Below, piece by piece: positions 1 to 7,790 of a stretch of DNA of 30,017 nt. The notes beneath the pieces were generated by a model. The model saw nothing but the letters and a program-made list of their open reading frames with translations. It did not search any database and was not told the origin of the DNA. A program made the translations under genes and the position numbers. The stretch comes from CAZVWH01 sp964631175 (GTDB taxonomy: Bacteria > Planctomycetota > Phycisphaerae > Sedimentisphaerales > Anaerobacaceae): contig CAZVWH010000031.1 in assembly GCA_964631175.1 (NCBI GenBank), forward strand, positions 1 through 30,017, read 5' to 3'. The first letter of the stretch is position 1; every line of letters starts with the position of its first letter.

Positions 1-761
1 AGCGCATGGGTGCATATTCCAACGGCAGCGCTTACGATGTCCATCCTTACATCCTCTTGAACTTCAATGGCCAATATGATGATGTAAGCACATTGGCTCA
101 CGAATTAGGCCATACCATGCATAGTTTTTATTCCAATAAAAATCAACCGTATCCGACAGCCGATTACTCAACCTTCGTCGCAGAGGTCGCTTCCACTTTC
201 AACGAAGCTTTGCTGATTAATAAAATGTTGAAAGAAATCCAGGATAAGGATATTCGGCTGTCACTACTGATGAATTATTTGGATGGAATCAAAGGCACGG
301 TCTTCAGACAAACCCAATTCGCTGAATTTGAATTGCGTATCCACGAAAAGGCCGAGCAGGGAGAGCCACTAACAGGAGATGTGCTAAGCGAATTGTACGG
401 TGACATCCTTAAAAAATACTATGGCCACGATAAGGGAATCTGCCACATCGAAGATCTATATACGGTTGAATGGGCATACATTCCGCATTTTTATTATAAC
501 TTTTATGTGTATCAGTACGCGACATCTTTTACCGCATCTACAGCTTTAGCAGAAAAGGTTTTAAGTGAGGAAGAAGGAGCTCTTGAAAAATACATTGAAT
601 TTATATCTGCCGGCGGGTCTGATTATCCAATTAACATCTTAAAAAAAGCGGGGGTGGATATGACCGGCCCTGAGCCGTTCGATAAAACCATAGCGGTAAT
701 GAATCGGACTATGGACGAAATCGAGGCAATTTTAGAAGGGCTACCGTCACCGCGGGGGTGA
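1..761 (+). CDS. pepF: Oligoendopeptidase F-like M3 metallopeptidase, C-terminal part
   Basis: Zinc metallopeptidase of family M3 that cuts short peptides in the cytoplasm. The window opens inside the gene; the frame is open from base 3, so about 250 C-terminal residues of a family normally near 600 are visible. Counting from the first Met (base 6), the zinc-binding HELGH lies at residues 32-36 and is followed by the third-ligand segment FVAEVAST with Glu60, both typical of PepF/M3B. The upstream GAYSNGS...HPYILLNFNG block also matches the family. The gene ends at TGA 759-761, only 3 bases before the end of the convergent DUF763 gene. The stop codon lies inside a GC-rich hairpin. The family assignment is secure; the exact peptidase type (PepF versus another M3B member) is less so. 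Confidence 0.9.
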   Translation, partial: RMGAYSNGSAYDVHPYILLNFNGQYDDVSTLAHELGHTMHSFYSNKNQPYPTADYSTFVAEVASTFNEALLINKMLKEIQDKDIRLSLLMNYLDGIKGTVFRQTQFAEFELRIHEKAEQGEPLTGDVLSELYGDILKKYYGHDKGICHIEDLYTVEWAYIPHFYYNFYVYQYATSFTASTALAEKVLSEEEGALEKYIEFISAGGSDYPINILKKAGVDMTGPEPFDKTIAVMNRTMDEIEAILEGLPSPRG

Positions 762-764
762 CGG
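744..764. terminator. GC-rich hairpin between convergent genes
   Basis: A perfect 8-bp stem CCGTCACC / GGTGACGG with the 5-base loop GCGGG. It contains the pepF stop codon and abuts the stop of the convergent gene at 765. No long T-run follows on either side, so it is at best a weak or factor-assisted bidirectional terminator. Confidence 0.4.
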
Positions 765-1937
765 CTAAACGTATTGCGTGATTGTCTTGGAAGCGCTCAA
801 TCTGCCAATGGCTCTGTCCTTGTCATAAGCCTGAATTCGACTACGCTCGACAGCTTCAACAAGGGTGGCTATAGTCTTGTCGTATGTATCCCGGTCAACC
901 CAATATGGTGTTCCGTCTTTACCTCCATGGGCAAACGAGTATCGAGCAGGGTCTTCATACGAAGGCTTGGCTCCGTAAATCACCTCTGCCACTAAAGCCA
1001 ACGCCCTAATTGTTTTAGGCCCTACTCCTTCCGTGGCTAAAAGTTTCTCATAATTTTCAGGCTGCCTATCGCAAAGTTTCTGCAGGATTTTTTCCAGGTA
1101 ATGACTCCGCGAAAAATCCTCATGGATTACGGGATGGTACTTAAATTCGGTATCTTCCAATTTCAAAAAGGTCAGTTGCTCTCCTTTTAACTTCAAGCTC
1201 ACCATTTTACTCAGCTTAGATGAATGTTTACGTAGAATTTCGATATCCTTCATTAGTGAATGGTATCCTGACGAGATAAATTCTACATTCAACTCTCTCG
1301 TGCTTTCGCTATCGTGGGCGGTAAGATTCAGTGACGGCTGCCGTTTCGCCGCGGTGACAATTCCTGTATGAGGCTCACAGACAAGGTCTTCAATATTTTC
1401 GGAAAACCAATGGTAACGTCGAGCTGAGGCGTTTATCTGGTTCATTCCCTGCTGAACTACCACCCAACTGCCGCTTCTGGAAAAGAAAAAGCTGTGGTGA
1501 TAAATCTGATAGCCGTCCTGAATTAAAGAGCTATCTACCTTAGCGCTCATACGTGAGTTATAGACCAGGTTGTTAGCGCAACCATCGGGTAAGCTCAATC
1601 TATCCGCCCAGGCCGTAATCTCTTGTGGTGTTTTGCGTGAGGTTTTACCTTTTCCGCCGCAGATAAAGATACCCAAGTCTGCTTCCTGGCCCCGTATAGC
1701 TTCTTTTAAGGCAGCGGTCAATATTGTAGTCAGGCCTGAGGCATTCCAGTCGAAAGCCAGGACTGTGCCCAACGACTGAAACCATACGGGGTCTGCGATT
1801 CTGTGGATGAACTCATCGGGGCCAAACTCAGCTACGAGCACTTTAGTCATTTCTCGGCCGAGTTTGACCATTCTCGTAAACAGCCACCTGGGACACCTGC
1901 CGGTATCTAACGTAAATGTAGCAATTCCCCTCTGCAT
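765..1937 (-). CDS. DUF763 domain protein
   Basis: A 390-residue protein that matches DUF763 (Pfam PF05559) along its length. The N-terminus RGIATFTLDTGRCPRWLF followed by MVKLGREM is the family's hallmark, and the C-terminal half has the TEGVGPKTIRALALVAEVIYG segment, which looks like a helix-hairpin-helix (VGPKT) of the kind that contacts DNA. The biochemical function of the family is not established; the HhH-like segment suggests nucleic-acid binding (inference). It is convergent with the peptidase gene and transcribed away from the kptA remnant. The start is an ATG at 1937. The length is normal for the family and no disruption was seen. Confidence 0.85.
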   Translation of the reverse strand: MQRGIATFTLDTGRCPRWLFTRMVKLGREMTKVLVAEFGPDEFIHRIADPVWFQSLGTVLAFDWNASGLTTILTAALKEAIRGQEADLGIFICGGKGKTSRKTPQEITAWADRLSLPDGCANNLVYNSRMSAKVDSSLIQDGYQIYHHSFFFSRSGSWVVVQQGMNQINASARRYHWFSENIEDLVCEPHTGIVTAAKRQPSLNLTAHDSESTRELNVEFISSGYHSLMKDIEILRKHSSKLSKMVSLKLKGEQLTFLKLEDTEFKYHPVIHEDFSRSHYLEKILQKLCDRQPENYEKLLATEGVGPKTIRALALVAEVIYGAKPSYEDPARYSFAHGGKDGTPYWVDRDTYDKTIATLVEAVERSRIQAYDKDRAIGRLSASKTITQYV

Positions 1938-2009
1938 AATTTGAGTTTACGCTTTAACAGCAACTTAGTCAACCATGGTTCGTAGCCGCTCAGAGCCGGG
2001 TGGTGTGCA

Positions 2010-2240
2010 TTATTTACTATCGGGAAATCTCAGATATGATGGGGGCACGTATTCCGTCAGCCAAATACCATCGGCAGAAAGATAAAACTTACAACCATCG
2101 TTGTACATCTGGCCAGCCTGTACCCTAAGGATTATCGGTTTACCGTAGCGTTGGCCAACCTTCCTGGCTGTGGTTGCGTCCGGCGAAAGGTGCACATGAT
2201 GTCGTCGGCCCTTTTGCAATCCACCTCGACAAATTGAATC
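2010..2240 (-). pseudogene. kptA: Truncated RNA 2'-phosphotransferase (KptA/Tpt1) remnant
   Basis: The C-terminal 70 residues match KptA/Tpt1: LQKGRRHHVHLSPD, then TARKVGQRYGKPIILRV, FYLSADGIWLTEYVPP and YL near the end. Intact KptA has about 180 residues and removes a tRNA 2'-phosphate, making ADP-ribose cyclic phosphate from NAD. Here the frame is blocked by TGA at 2241-2243, and the N-terminal half with the Arg-His pair needed for catalysis is absent. The only possible start is a TTG at 2219 inside the conserved GLQKGRRHH block, with no ribosome binding site. The sequence just upstream is open in a different frame (about 2137-2386) but does not resemble the missing KptA half. It therefore looks like a rearrangement remnant, not a single frameshift. 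Confidence 0.75.
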
Positions 2241-2243
2241 TCA

Positions 2244-2600
2244 GAATCTTCAAAAAATTTTGCAGGAATTTCAAAATGGGGGTATTGGAAGAGCCCTGAC
2301 ATCCAGATGAATGCAGTAGTGGTCAGCTTGATTATATGTGGGGCTCCGGATGTTGCAGAATTGGCTTGCCAATTACCGAGTCACTTATTTTGCGCGTGGT
2401 ATTGGCCATTTCCCTATTTGTCTGTTCGGCAATGGCATTGAATGAGTTTTTGGTGATAACAAGTTTGTAAATAATAGGGAGTCTTAAGATTATTATAAAC
2501 CCTCTCCATTAAGGGACATTACCTTAAGACTCCCCCTTGAAACCAAACCATGATAAAGGTTTTCTCCGATTTAATGGTTATATATTTGTTTGCCAATTAA
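2244..2600. other. Intergenic stretch with a 3' hairpin
   Basis: No convincing gene. On the minus strand an open frame of about 80 codons (roughly 2386 to 2137) overlaps the kptA remnant out of frame. It contains the readable string FQYPHFEIPAKFFEDSEIQF but has no clear start and no family I recognise, so it may be another gene remnant. The structured element at 2477-2534 is listed separately. Confidence 0.4.
2477..2534 (-). terminator. Two-level stem-loop downstream of secreted protein gene (copy 1)
   Basis: A perfect 12-bp outer stem (GGGAGTCTTAAG at 2477-2488, CTTAAGACTCCC at 2523-2534) encloses a small inner CCCT/AGGG stem (2500-2503 with 2512-2515). It lies about 66 bases after the stop of the 2601-3179 gene in its direction of transcription. 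A closely similar element follows the neighbouring paralogue-like gene at 3351-3408. Terminator or mRNA 3'-end stabiliser is the likely role. Confidence 0.6.
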
Positions 2601-3179
2601 CTACCAGAGTACTGTCCTTTCGACGCTGACACTTCTGATAAACATGCTGCTCGCGTTACCACCAATACCATCAAACATACCAACACCAATAAATTGAGCA
2701 CCCGCGTTGACTCCATAGGGAGTAGTAATAAACTGGTTCTGACCACCTACAAAGTTTTGAACTACCATTGCAGAACCCAAATTACCTACTCTGAACACAT
2801 TCTGCGAAAAGGCTGTACCCATGTCTTGATTCTGCGTCCCTAAGCTTAAATAACCAGGTAATGTTTGTGATTGGGTCCCTACAATAGATGCACCTTGCTC
2901 ATAACCATAGTTACCAGCCAGACCGGAAACAGTTGAACCTTGAATTAGCGAACCAACTCCCATTTGTACGGTCCTAAGAGTGCCAGAACCATCGATAGTT
3001 TCTTGGAAATTGGCTATCGGCACCGCAGTTACACTAAACATTCCACCAATTCCTGCTCCTGTTAGTATGCCGTCATTGCTTGTGTTAATAACAAATTGTT
3101 GGCCTTGATCGATTTCTGCAAAAGTCCCAGAAGGCAGCAAAAGGACAATCGCTATTGTGATTGCAAATCCCTTAAGCAT
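2601..3179 (-). CDS. Secreted Gln/Asn/Gly-rich protein of unknown family (A)
   Basis: A 192-residue protein with a clean signal peptide (MLKG, a hydrophobic stretch ending LLLPSGTFA, probable cleavage before EID). The mature part is low in charge and rich in Gly, Gln, Asn, Ser and Val, with irregularly spaced short motifs such as YEQGASIVGTQSQ, LGTQNQDMG and VVQNFVGGQNQF. The alternation of polar and hydrophobic residues with paired Gln resembles beta-stacking fibre subunits of the curlin type, but no canonical curlin repeat is visible, so this is only an analogy. The start is ATG 3179 with AGGAG 8 bases upstream. Its leader and first codons resemble those of the 3440-4090 gene, and both genes are followed by the same hairpin type, suggesting shared ancestry or control. 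Confidence 0.65.
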   Translation of the reverse strand: MLKGFAITIAIVLLLPSGTFAEIDQGQQFVINTSNDGILTGAGIGGMFSVTAVPIANFQETIDGSGTLRTVQMGVGSLIQGSTVSGLAGNYGYEQGASIVGTQSQTLPGYLSLGTQNQDMGTAFSQNVFRVGNLGSAMVVQNFVGGQNQFITTPYGVNAGAQFIGVGMFDGIGGNASSMFIRSVSVERTVLW

Positions 3180-3350
3180 TCTTGAAACTCCTATTCTTCA
3201 CATTTTTAATTTGTTTCGTTCTACATATATCGGCTAACCGCAATCAAAACAGCCGGGAAAACTAATCACGATTGTCTTCTTTTTTTACCATGTTTTTCCA
3301 GGCTTTTCGAACTTCCTGGCCAATCCGACACAAAATACATTCTGATTAAA

Positions 3351-3408
3351 GGGAGCCCTGAAGATATCTGCCCTTTGCTAAGTCAGGGTGCGAAACTTGA
3401 GGGCTCCC
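3351..3408 (-). terminator. Two-level stem-loop downstream of secreted protein gene (copy 2)
   Basis: The outer stem pairs 3351-3363 (GGGAGCCCTGAAG) with 3396-3408 (CTTGAGGGCTCCC), 12 of 13 positions complementary. An inner CCCT/AGGG stem (3371-3374 with 3385-3388) sits inside. The whole spans 58 bases, the same as copy 1, and lies 31 bases after the stop of the 3440-4090 gene. Confidence 0.6.
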
Positions 3409-3439
3409 AGCAACATCAATAGATGGATGATCGATCGGC

Positions 3440-4090
3440 TTAATAAACTACTTGAGACTGAGCTGTAGTAACCACGGCGCTGCTTAACGTTGAAGGATTC
3501 GAGCCAGCAACACCATTAACACTTGATGTCTGGTTAAGTCCTACGCTAGATGCCTCTGTTACTGATCCCATTGCATTTACACCGTATTGATTCTGAGACA
3601 AAACAGCGTCGTTAACGGCAGATCCAGATCCTGCACCATCAGACTGTAACAGAGCTTGTTGTCCTACCAGGCCAAGGCTTTGCTCCTGAGCCTTCGGACT
3701 TACACTATTACCGACAAACTGGTCTTGAGAACCAAAAGCATCAAGAAACGCACTTACGGTCATAACACTGCACGTTCCTGCGGCCGAAACACTTTGATCA
3801 ATTTCACCAACTTGTGTCTGAGTACCTTGTGTCACACAGCTGGTAGAGCATGCAGTATGAGTATTTAAAATCCCCAATGCTTGAGTAACGCCAGCCGTGG
3901 ACGTACCATGAAACAGGTTTGCTACGCTACTCATGCCGGCGTTTGTGGAAAACAACGGATCACCAACTAAAAATTGTTGTTGATGATAAATGCTACCGAT
4001 TAATGGCGACGCTGGAGGTATAATCATAGCGAAGGCACCGGAGCAAACAAACAGAATAACAGCACCCGAAAATAATACTTTCTTAAGCAT
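3440..4090 (-). CDS. Secreted Gln/Ser-rich protein of unknown family (B)
   Basis: A 216-residue exported protein. I start at the ATG at 4090 (MLKKVLFSGAVILF...) because AAAGGAG lies about 8 bases upstream; the frame stays open to a TTG at 4117, but that start has no binding site and would place charged residues before the signal peptide. The signal peptide ends near SGAFA. The mature protein is rich in Ser, Gln, Val, Gly and Ala, with spaced motifs such as FGSQDQFVGN, LGLVGQQALLQSDG and LSQNQYGVNAMGS that recall stacked beta-strand subunits. Two Cys in TACSTSC and a third in GTCSV could form disulfides. It resembles protein A in size class, composition, leader and 3' hairpin rather than in alignable sequence. 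Its function is unknown. Confidence 0.65.
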   Translation of the reverse strand: MLKKVLFSGAVILFVCSGAFAMIIPPASPLIGSIYHQQQFLVGDPLFSTNAGMSSVANLFHGTSTAGVTQALGILNTHTACSTSCVTQGTQTQVGEIDQSVSAAGTCSVMTVSAFLDAFGSQDQFVGNSVSPKAQEQSLGLVGQQALLQSDGAGSGSAVNDAVLSQNQYGVNAMGSVTEASSVGLNQTSSVNGVAGSNPSTLSSAVVTTAQSQVVY

Positions 4091-4291
4091 TTTTAGAACT
4101 CCTTTTCTTTGTTTCAATTTTCACATTCCCTTTTGACTGCTAATCACACATTAGCAATCATAAAAACTAAAAACCCCTTTATTACGCGATACAAAAACCT
4201 ATTTTATTTGCTGCAAATTTACCTCCTTTCTCCCCCAACAAGCCCTCATATTAATCCTCCTCCTGCTGAGGGTCATAACCAACACAAAGAT

Positions 4292-5476
4292 TTAGTGTAT
4301 TATTAGGTTCTGCACACGCTGGCCCTCTTGGAAACCTGCCAGATCGTAAAGCTCTCGGCTCATATCAACTCCCGCTTTTTTTCGCCCCGTTGCAGTCGGC
4401 TGGATATGTTGTTCCGTTTGTTCTTTTGTCACGGGCTGCATGGGCTGCTTCACATGGATTCTATCGTAGAAGGTCTTAGGGATTCTTCTTTTTATTAAAG
4501 CCGCAGGCCAATATCTATAACCCTCGGCGCTTACCATAGCTTTTCCCTTACCTTCTGTGACTCCGCTCGTCTTAGCCCCAAGGAAGGAAAGAGAATAACT
4601 GGTATGGCTATAGGCCCCGGCTGCTCCAGGGAAAGCGAGAGTGGAGCCGACAGAGACACCTTTCATGCCACCGGATATTAGCAGGATATCTACATCCCAC
4701 GGCAGGGCTTCTGCTATCGCAGCATCATACACTTGATCCCAATTGCGGTTCACGTCCCCTTCCAAGCTTACTCTTCCGACGTAAGCATAACCTGCTCTTG
4801 TAAGAAGCTCTCTACCTACGTTGGAGTCAATAAAGACTAATATAGGCTTACCTTCGGGTCTGCGATCACGAATCAGAGCATTTGCTATTTCAAATCCTCT
4901 ACCTCGATGGAAATAATCAGGTCCGCCCAATACAGCACGTACACCATTAAAAATGCCTCCAATAAGATCGAGTGGGCCGCTATAAGGCAAAGCCTTTAGA
5001 ACGTTTTTAATCTGTTTCATATCATCGGGGTCGCTGGGATCAAATGTCCGTTCATACACCAAATCATGACTGCTTGGTCCATTGGGAAAGTATGCCTTTA
5101 GAGTCCCCCATCCTCCATGCTGCCAATAGGGCAAATAAGGCGGGACTACAGAAACTGGGGGAACTTTGTACTTAACGTTTGAAATTGATGTTGTACTAAT
5201 GTTGGCAACAGCTCCTGAATTCGACCCTTCACTGTAGGAAAAAGCATCGGCATCACCACCCTCTGCATCGGCACTACCACCTATACCAAGGGCAGCAGAA
5301 TCGCCACTTTGTGCACTAGAATAACCTGGTCCATAAGTACTTTGAACCTGGCTTAGATCCGTATTCAGCACATCATTAGTATTTATTGTGCCACTTCCAT
5401 ACACATACTGAGCACCTGCAAACATCAACAGCATAGGTACTAAAGCTACTATTATTGTTCTCCTTAAATTACTCAT
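4292..5476 (-). CDS. Secreted Ser/Gly/Asp-rich protein of unknown family
   Basis: A 394-residue protein starting at ATG 5476 (MSNLRRTIIVALVPMLL), chosen because GGAGG lies 6 bases upstream; the frame is open to 5533 but with no binding site there. The signal peptide ends near QYVYGSG. Residues about 30-100 are low complexity, with GDSAALGIGGSADAEGGDAD followed by a Ser-rich stretch. A Pro-rich linker (VPPVSVVPPYLPYW) leads to a folded-looking C-terminal domain of about 230 residues, with KPILVFIDSNVGRELL and DVDILLISGGMKG as probable buried strands. I recognise no family. The domain has the beta-strand/helix alternation of a Rossmann-like fold, but no diagnostic motif. It belongs to a minus-strand series of exported proteins and is preceded by a short reading frame with a strong binding site at 5534-5560. 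Confidence 0.6.
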   Translation of the reverse strand: MSNLRRTIIVALVPMLLMFAGAQYVYGSGTINTNDVLNTDLSQVQSTYGPGYSSAQSGDSAALGIGGSADAEGGDADAFSYSEGSNSGAVANISTTSISNVKYKVPPVSVVPPYLPYWQHGGWGTLKAYFPNGPSSHDLVYERTFDPSDPDDMKQIKNVLKALPYSGPLDLIGGIFNGVRAVLGGPDYFHRGRGFEIANALIRDRRPEGKPILVFIDSNVGRELLTRAGYAYVGRVSLEGDVNRNWDQVYDAAIAEALPWDVDILLISGGMKGVSVGSTLAFPGAAGAYSHTSYSLSFLGAKTSGVTEGKGKAMVSAEGYRYWPAALIKRRIPKTFYDRIHVKQPMQPVTKEQTEQHIQPTATGRKKAGVDMSRELYDLAGFQEGQRVQNLIIH

Positions 5477-5533
5477 AGCCATCCTCCATAACATAAAGTT
5501 CGTTCTTCCTTTAACTTGCATTAACATTATCAA

Positions 5534-5560
5534 CTATAACCGCAAAATAATTTTCATCAT
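5534..5560 (-). promoter_or_regulatory. Eight-codon upstream reading frame with strong Shine-Dalgarno
   Basis: On the minus strand AGGAGG (5565-5570) sits 4 and 7 bases before a double ATG that opens the frame MMKIILRL and stops with TAG. It ends 57 bases before the start of the 4292-5476 gene and carries a better binding site than that gene. It could be a leader peptide coupling translation, or the remnant of a former gene start. Confidence 0.35.
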
Positions 5561-5723
5561 CTTTCCTCCTGTTCTTTTATGTATCCTTACTTTGCAAGCT
5601 CGATTGTCTATTTACACTCCGTCACTTCATTACTAACATCGGCTGTCCGAAATAGCTGCATATATGTCTGGCTTAATTCTATATCCAAAAATACAAGCCG
5701 TTCATCTGCTGCTTGTCATAGGC

Positions 5724-7031
5724 TCAATAATCGTTATAGTCCAGCAGGTCGATAGGAATGCACATTTCCCTGATCACCTGAAGTATTTCTGCCGCAAGCA
5801 ATCGATAATCGTCTAAACACATCCAATCCGAACGATGATAACGACTTCCATCGGCTGCATTTATCGTCTCAACAATTACCTGGTACGCGCTAATAATGGC
5901 ATCCTCTATTTCTGAACTGGGATTTTCCTGATAAGCACCAATAAGTCCGAGTGTAGCAAATATTGTATCTTCAATATCACCTCTTGGCAGGCCGCTCATA
6001 CCATCACTATCATGGTCAAACTGTCGGTAAAAACTTCCCGCATAAAGTTCATCGTTTGGTACCTGTTGGTTCAAAAGAATTGTTGGTAGGTCCTTTAGCT
6101 TCTTCCTATGATTCCAGCAAGTAGCTTCGGTTCCGGAAGTATCAAGGAGCGTATCATCTAATTCTCCTGTTAGCGCCAGAGCCCATGTAGCTATCCCCAG
6201 TACCATCACTGGTGAATCAGAGCTGTCATTATCAATTTGGGCTAAGTAATTTATTAGTTCCCTCCTCCAGACTTCCTTATCCTCAGTATCCACATAGTAA
6301 GCTGTAATTACAAAATATGCTAAGTTGAACACCGCAGTAGATGGTCCAGCGGATGCAAACTGAGAGATATAATCCTCGGTCCCATCAACACTATTCTGCA
6401 CATTTTGATAAAAATCACATAATGCCGTCCACCAGGGATTCTCGTTCGGGTCGCTGCTTATCTGGCTCAAGCGAGCTAAGGCAAAAAGCTCGTCGCCCTT
6501 GAAATTACTCGAAGCGATAGAAAGGATATTTTCTCCAGCCAATTCGGCAGAAATCTTATAAGCATTATCTCCAATCAGCTCGTATGCGCTTACCCTGCCG
6601 GCAATAATTGAGCCGGTGAAATCAATTTCATTTAATCCAACCGCCCCATCTTCACCTAATCTATCGGCTACTATCTCGATTGTTTCTTGAATACCTCTGT
6701 TAATTGTTTCTTGCGTCGAAGCAAAATCTTCCTCAATAGTCTCTTCGATCAAAGTAACCTCATCGTTAATTACTTCCTCGATCAAATCAGTAGCTCTATC
6801 AATTTCGCCTCTTATCTGAGCAAGGGCATCTTTAATTGTTTCTCGAGCTTGAGCAGGATCATTGTCTAATGCCTCTTTAATACTCGCAATAGCCTCATCA
6901 ATTGCGTTGTTGATCATTGCAATTGCTTGATCTATTGAATTGTTGATTTGTACCGCCTTGGCGGGACTCTCACTAATTAACGTTGCCAGCATAAAGAACA
7001 ATAGAAACAAAAGTATTCTTTTATTCGTCAT
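5724..7031 (-). CDS. Secreted helical protein with Ca-binding-like loop, unknown family
   Basis: A 435-residue exported protein starting at ATG 7031 (MTNKRILLFLLFFML), with AGAGGAA about 7 bases upstream; the frame stays open to a TTG at 7061 without a site. The signal peptide ends near SPAKA. Residues about 30-130 form a long amphipathic helix or coiled coil, with repeated Ile at 3-4 residue spacing (INNAIDEAIASIKEAL, ETIKDALAQIRGEI). The C-terminal 280 residues look all-alpha (WWTALCDFYQNV, VMVLGIATWALALTG) and contain DHDSDG starting at residue 339, a DxDxDG loop of the EF-hand/dockerin kind. The alternating helices would suit an alpha/alpha toroid, but I see no catalytic signature. It is the first of four exported proteins in a minus-strand series downstream of a LuxR-type gene. 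Confidence 0.6.
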   Translation of the reverse strand: MTNKRILLFLLFFMLATLISESPAKAVQINNSIDQAIAMINNAIDEAIASIKEALDNDPAQARETIKDALAQIRGEIDRATDLIEEVINDEVTLIEETIEEDFASTQETINRGIQETIEIVADRLGEDGAVGLNEIDFTGSIIAGRVSAYELIGDNAYKISAELAGENILSIASSNFKGDELFALARLSQISSDPNENPWWTALCDFYQNVQNSVDGTEDYISQFASAGPSTAVFNLAYFVITAYYVDTEDKEVWRRELINYLAQIDNDSSDSPVMVLGIATWALALTGELDDTLLDTSGTEATCWNHRKKLKDLPTILLNQQVPNDELYAGSFYRQFDHDSDGMSGLPRGDIEDTIFATLGLIGAYQENPSSEIEDAIISAYQVIVETINAADGSRYHRSDWMCLDDYRLLAAEILQVIREMCIPIDLLDYNDY

Positions 7032-7790
7032 TTTACGTTCCTCTTCTAAGCGCTGAGCCAACTAAAACAAACGTTAAACCTTTTCCTTTCTCTTGCCATG
7101 CTTATCTTCGCCAGGCATTTTAGCGATGAAAGTACACATTTTTTATGCTAAGCTCACGCATACTCAGAAACCACATCCTGCCAATGTAAAGTTTGTGTCA
7201 AGCTATACAAACCTCCAAGAAAAAGGAGCTGGTAGGCTACTTAAAGTTATTCGATCAAATGCTCTTACACACGCATCTCTACTCACCAGATCCTCCTACT
7301 GTACTTGCTTTTACGCCTGTAGTAACAGCGAGTAAAGCAAACAAACATACGAATACACTAACCATCGACCGTTAGGCTGTGACTTTCTCTTCTCACCAGT
7401 CCTAACGGTACGGAATTATGGGAACTTCTCTTTCAGGCAAGGAATTGTGGGGACTACGTAATTTCTGTTTAATGCGATATCCACAAGGTAAAATTGCCCT
7501 TATTTCTCAATAGGAACTCTATATAACAGAGAAAGACTTGGAAAAAACTGGTGGAAGGGAAAACTTTAGCCTGATAAATTTCACAATTCCTTTGTGAATT
7601 ATTGATTGTACGTAAATACAACTGACTGAAAAAAAGATGGTTGTAAATCACATATAAAAACAAGAAGAATGCGATTTAGGCTGAACAGGAATAATCATAG
7701 AACAGTAGAATCTGCAAATATCAAAATCTAAAAAATCCAACGGATTTTGATATGTATATGTTCGAGGCAGCTACCGCATCGTAGAATAAT
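7032..7790. other. Long intergenic region, no gene supported
   Basis: About 760 bases between the helical secreted protein gene and the LuxR-type gene. Short open frames exist on both strands, but none has a binding site or a protein-like composition. The stretch is AT-rich towards the LuxR gene. It contains a spaced inverted repeat at 7368-7409 and, next to it, two similar runs, GGAATTATGGGAACT (about 7412) and GGAATTGTGGGGACT (about 7441). It probably holds the minus-strand promoter of the secreted gene series. Confidence 0.4.
7368..7409. repeat. Spaced 9-bp inverted repeat
   Basis: ACCGTTAGG (7368-7376) and CCTAACGGT (7401-7409) are perfectly complementary with 24 bases between them. This could be an operator with two half-sites or a hairpin in the 5' untranslated region of the secreted series. 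It lies about 340 bases upstream of the ATG at 7031. Confidence 0.35.

Noticed and set aside
829..858. Repeat insertion in the DUF763 C-terminus (TTCGACTACGCTCGACAG)
   Set aside because: It resembles a dispersed repeat word, but the encoded VEAVERSRI fits the expected helical C-terminus of the family, so chance similarity is more likely.
2601..4090. Curli (CsgA/CsgB) genes
   Set aside because: No canonical curlin repeat (S-x5-Q-x-G-x2-N-x-A) at regular 19-24 residue spacing, and no csgG/csgD-type partner in the window. Only a compositional analogy is kept.
7093..7375. Overlapping small plus-strand frames in the intergenic region
   Set aside because: No binding site, no hydrophobic or conserved pattern, and overlapping in two frames with neither better than chance.
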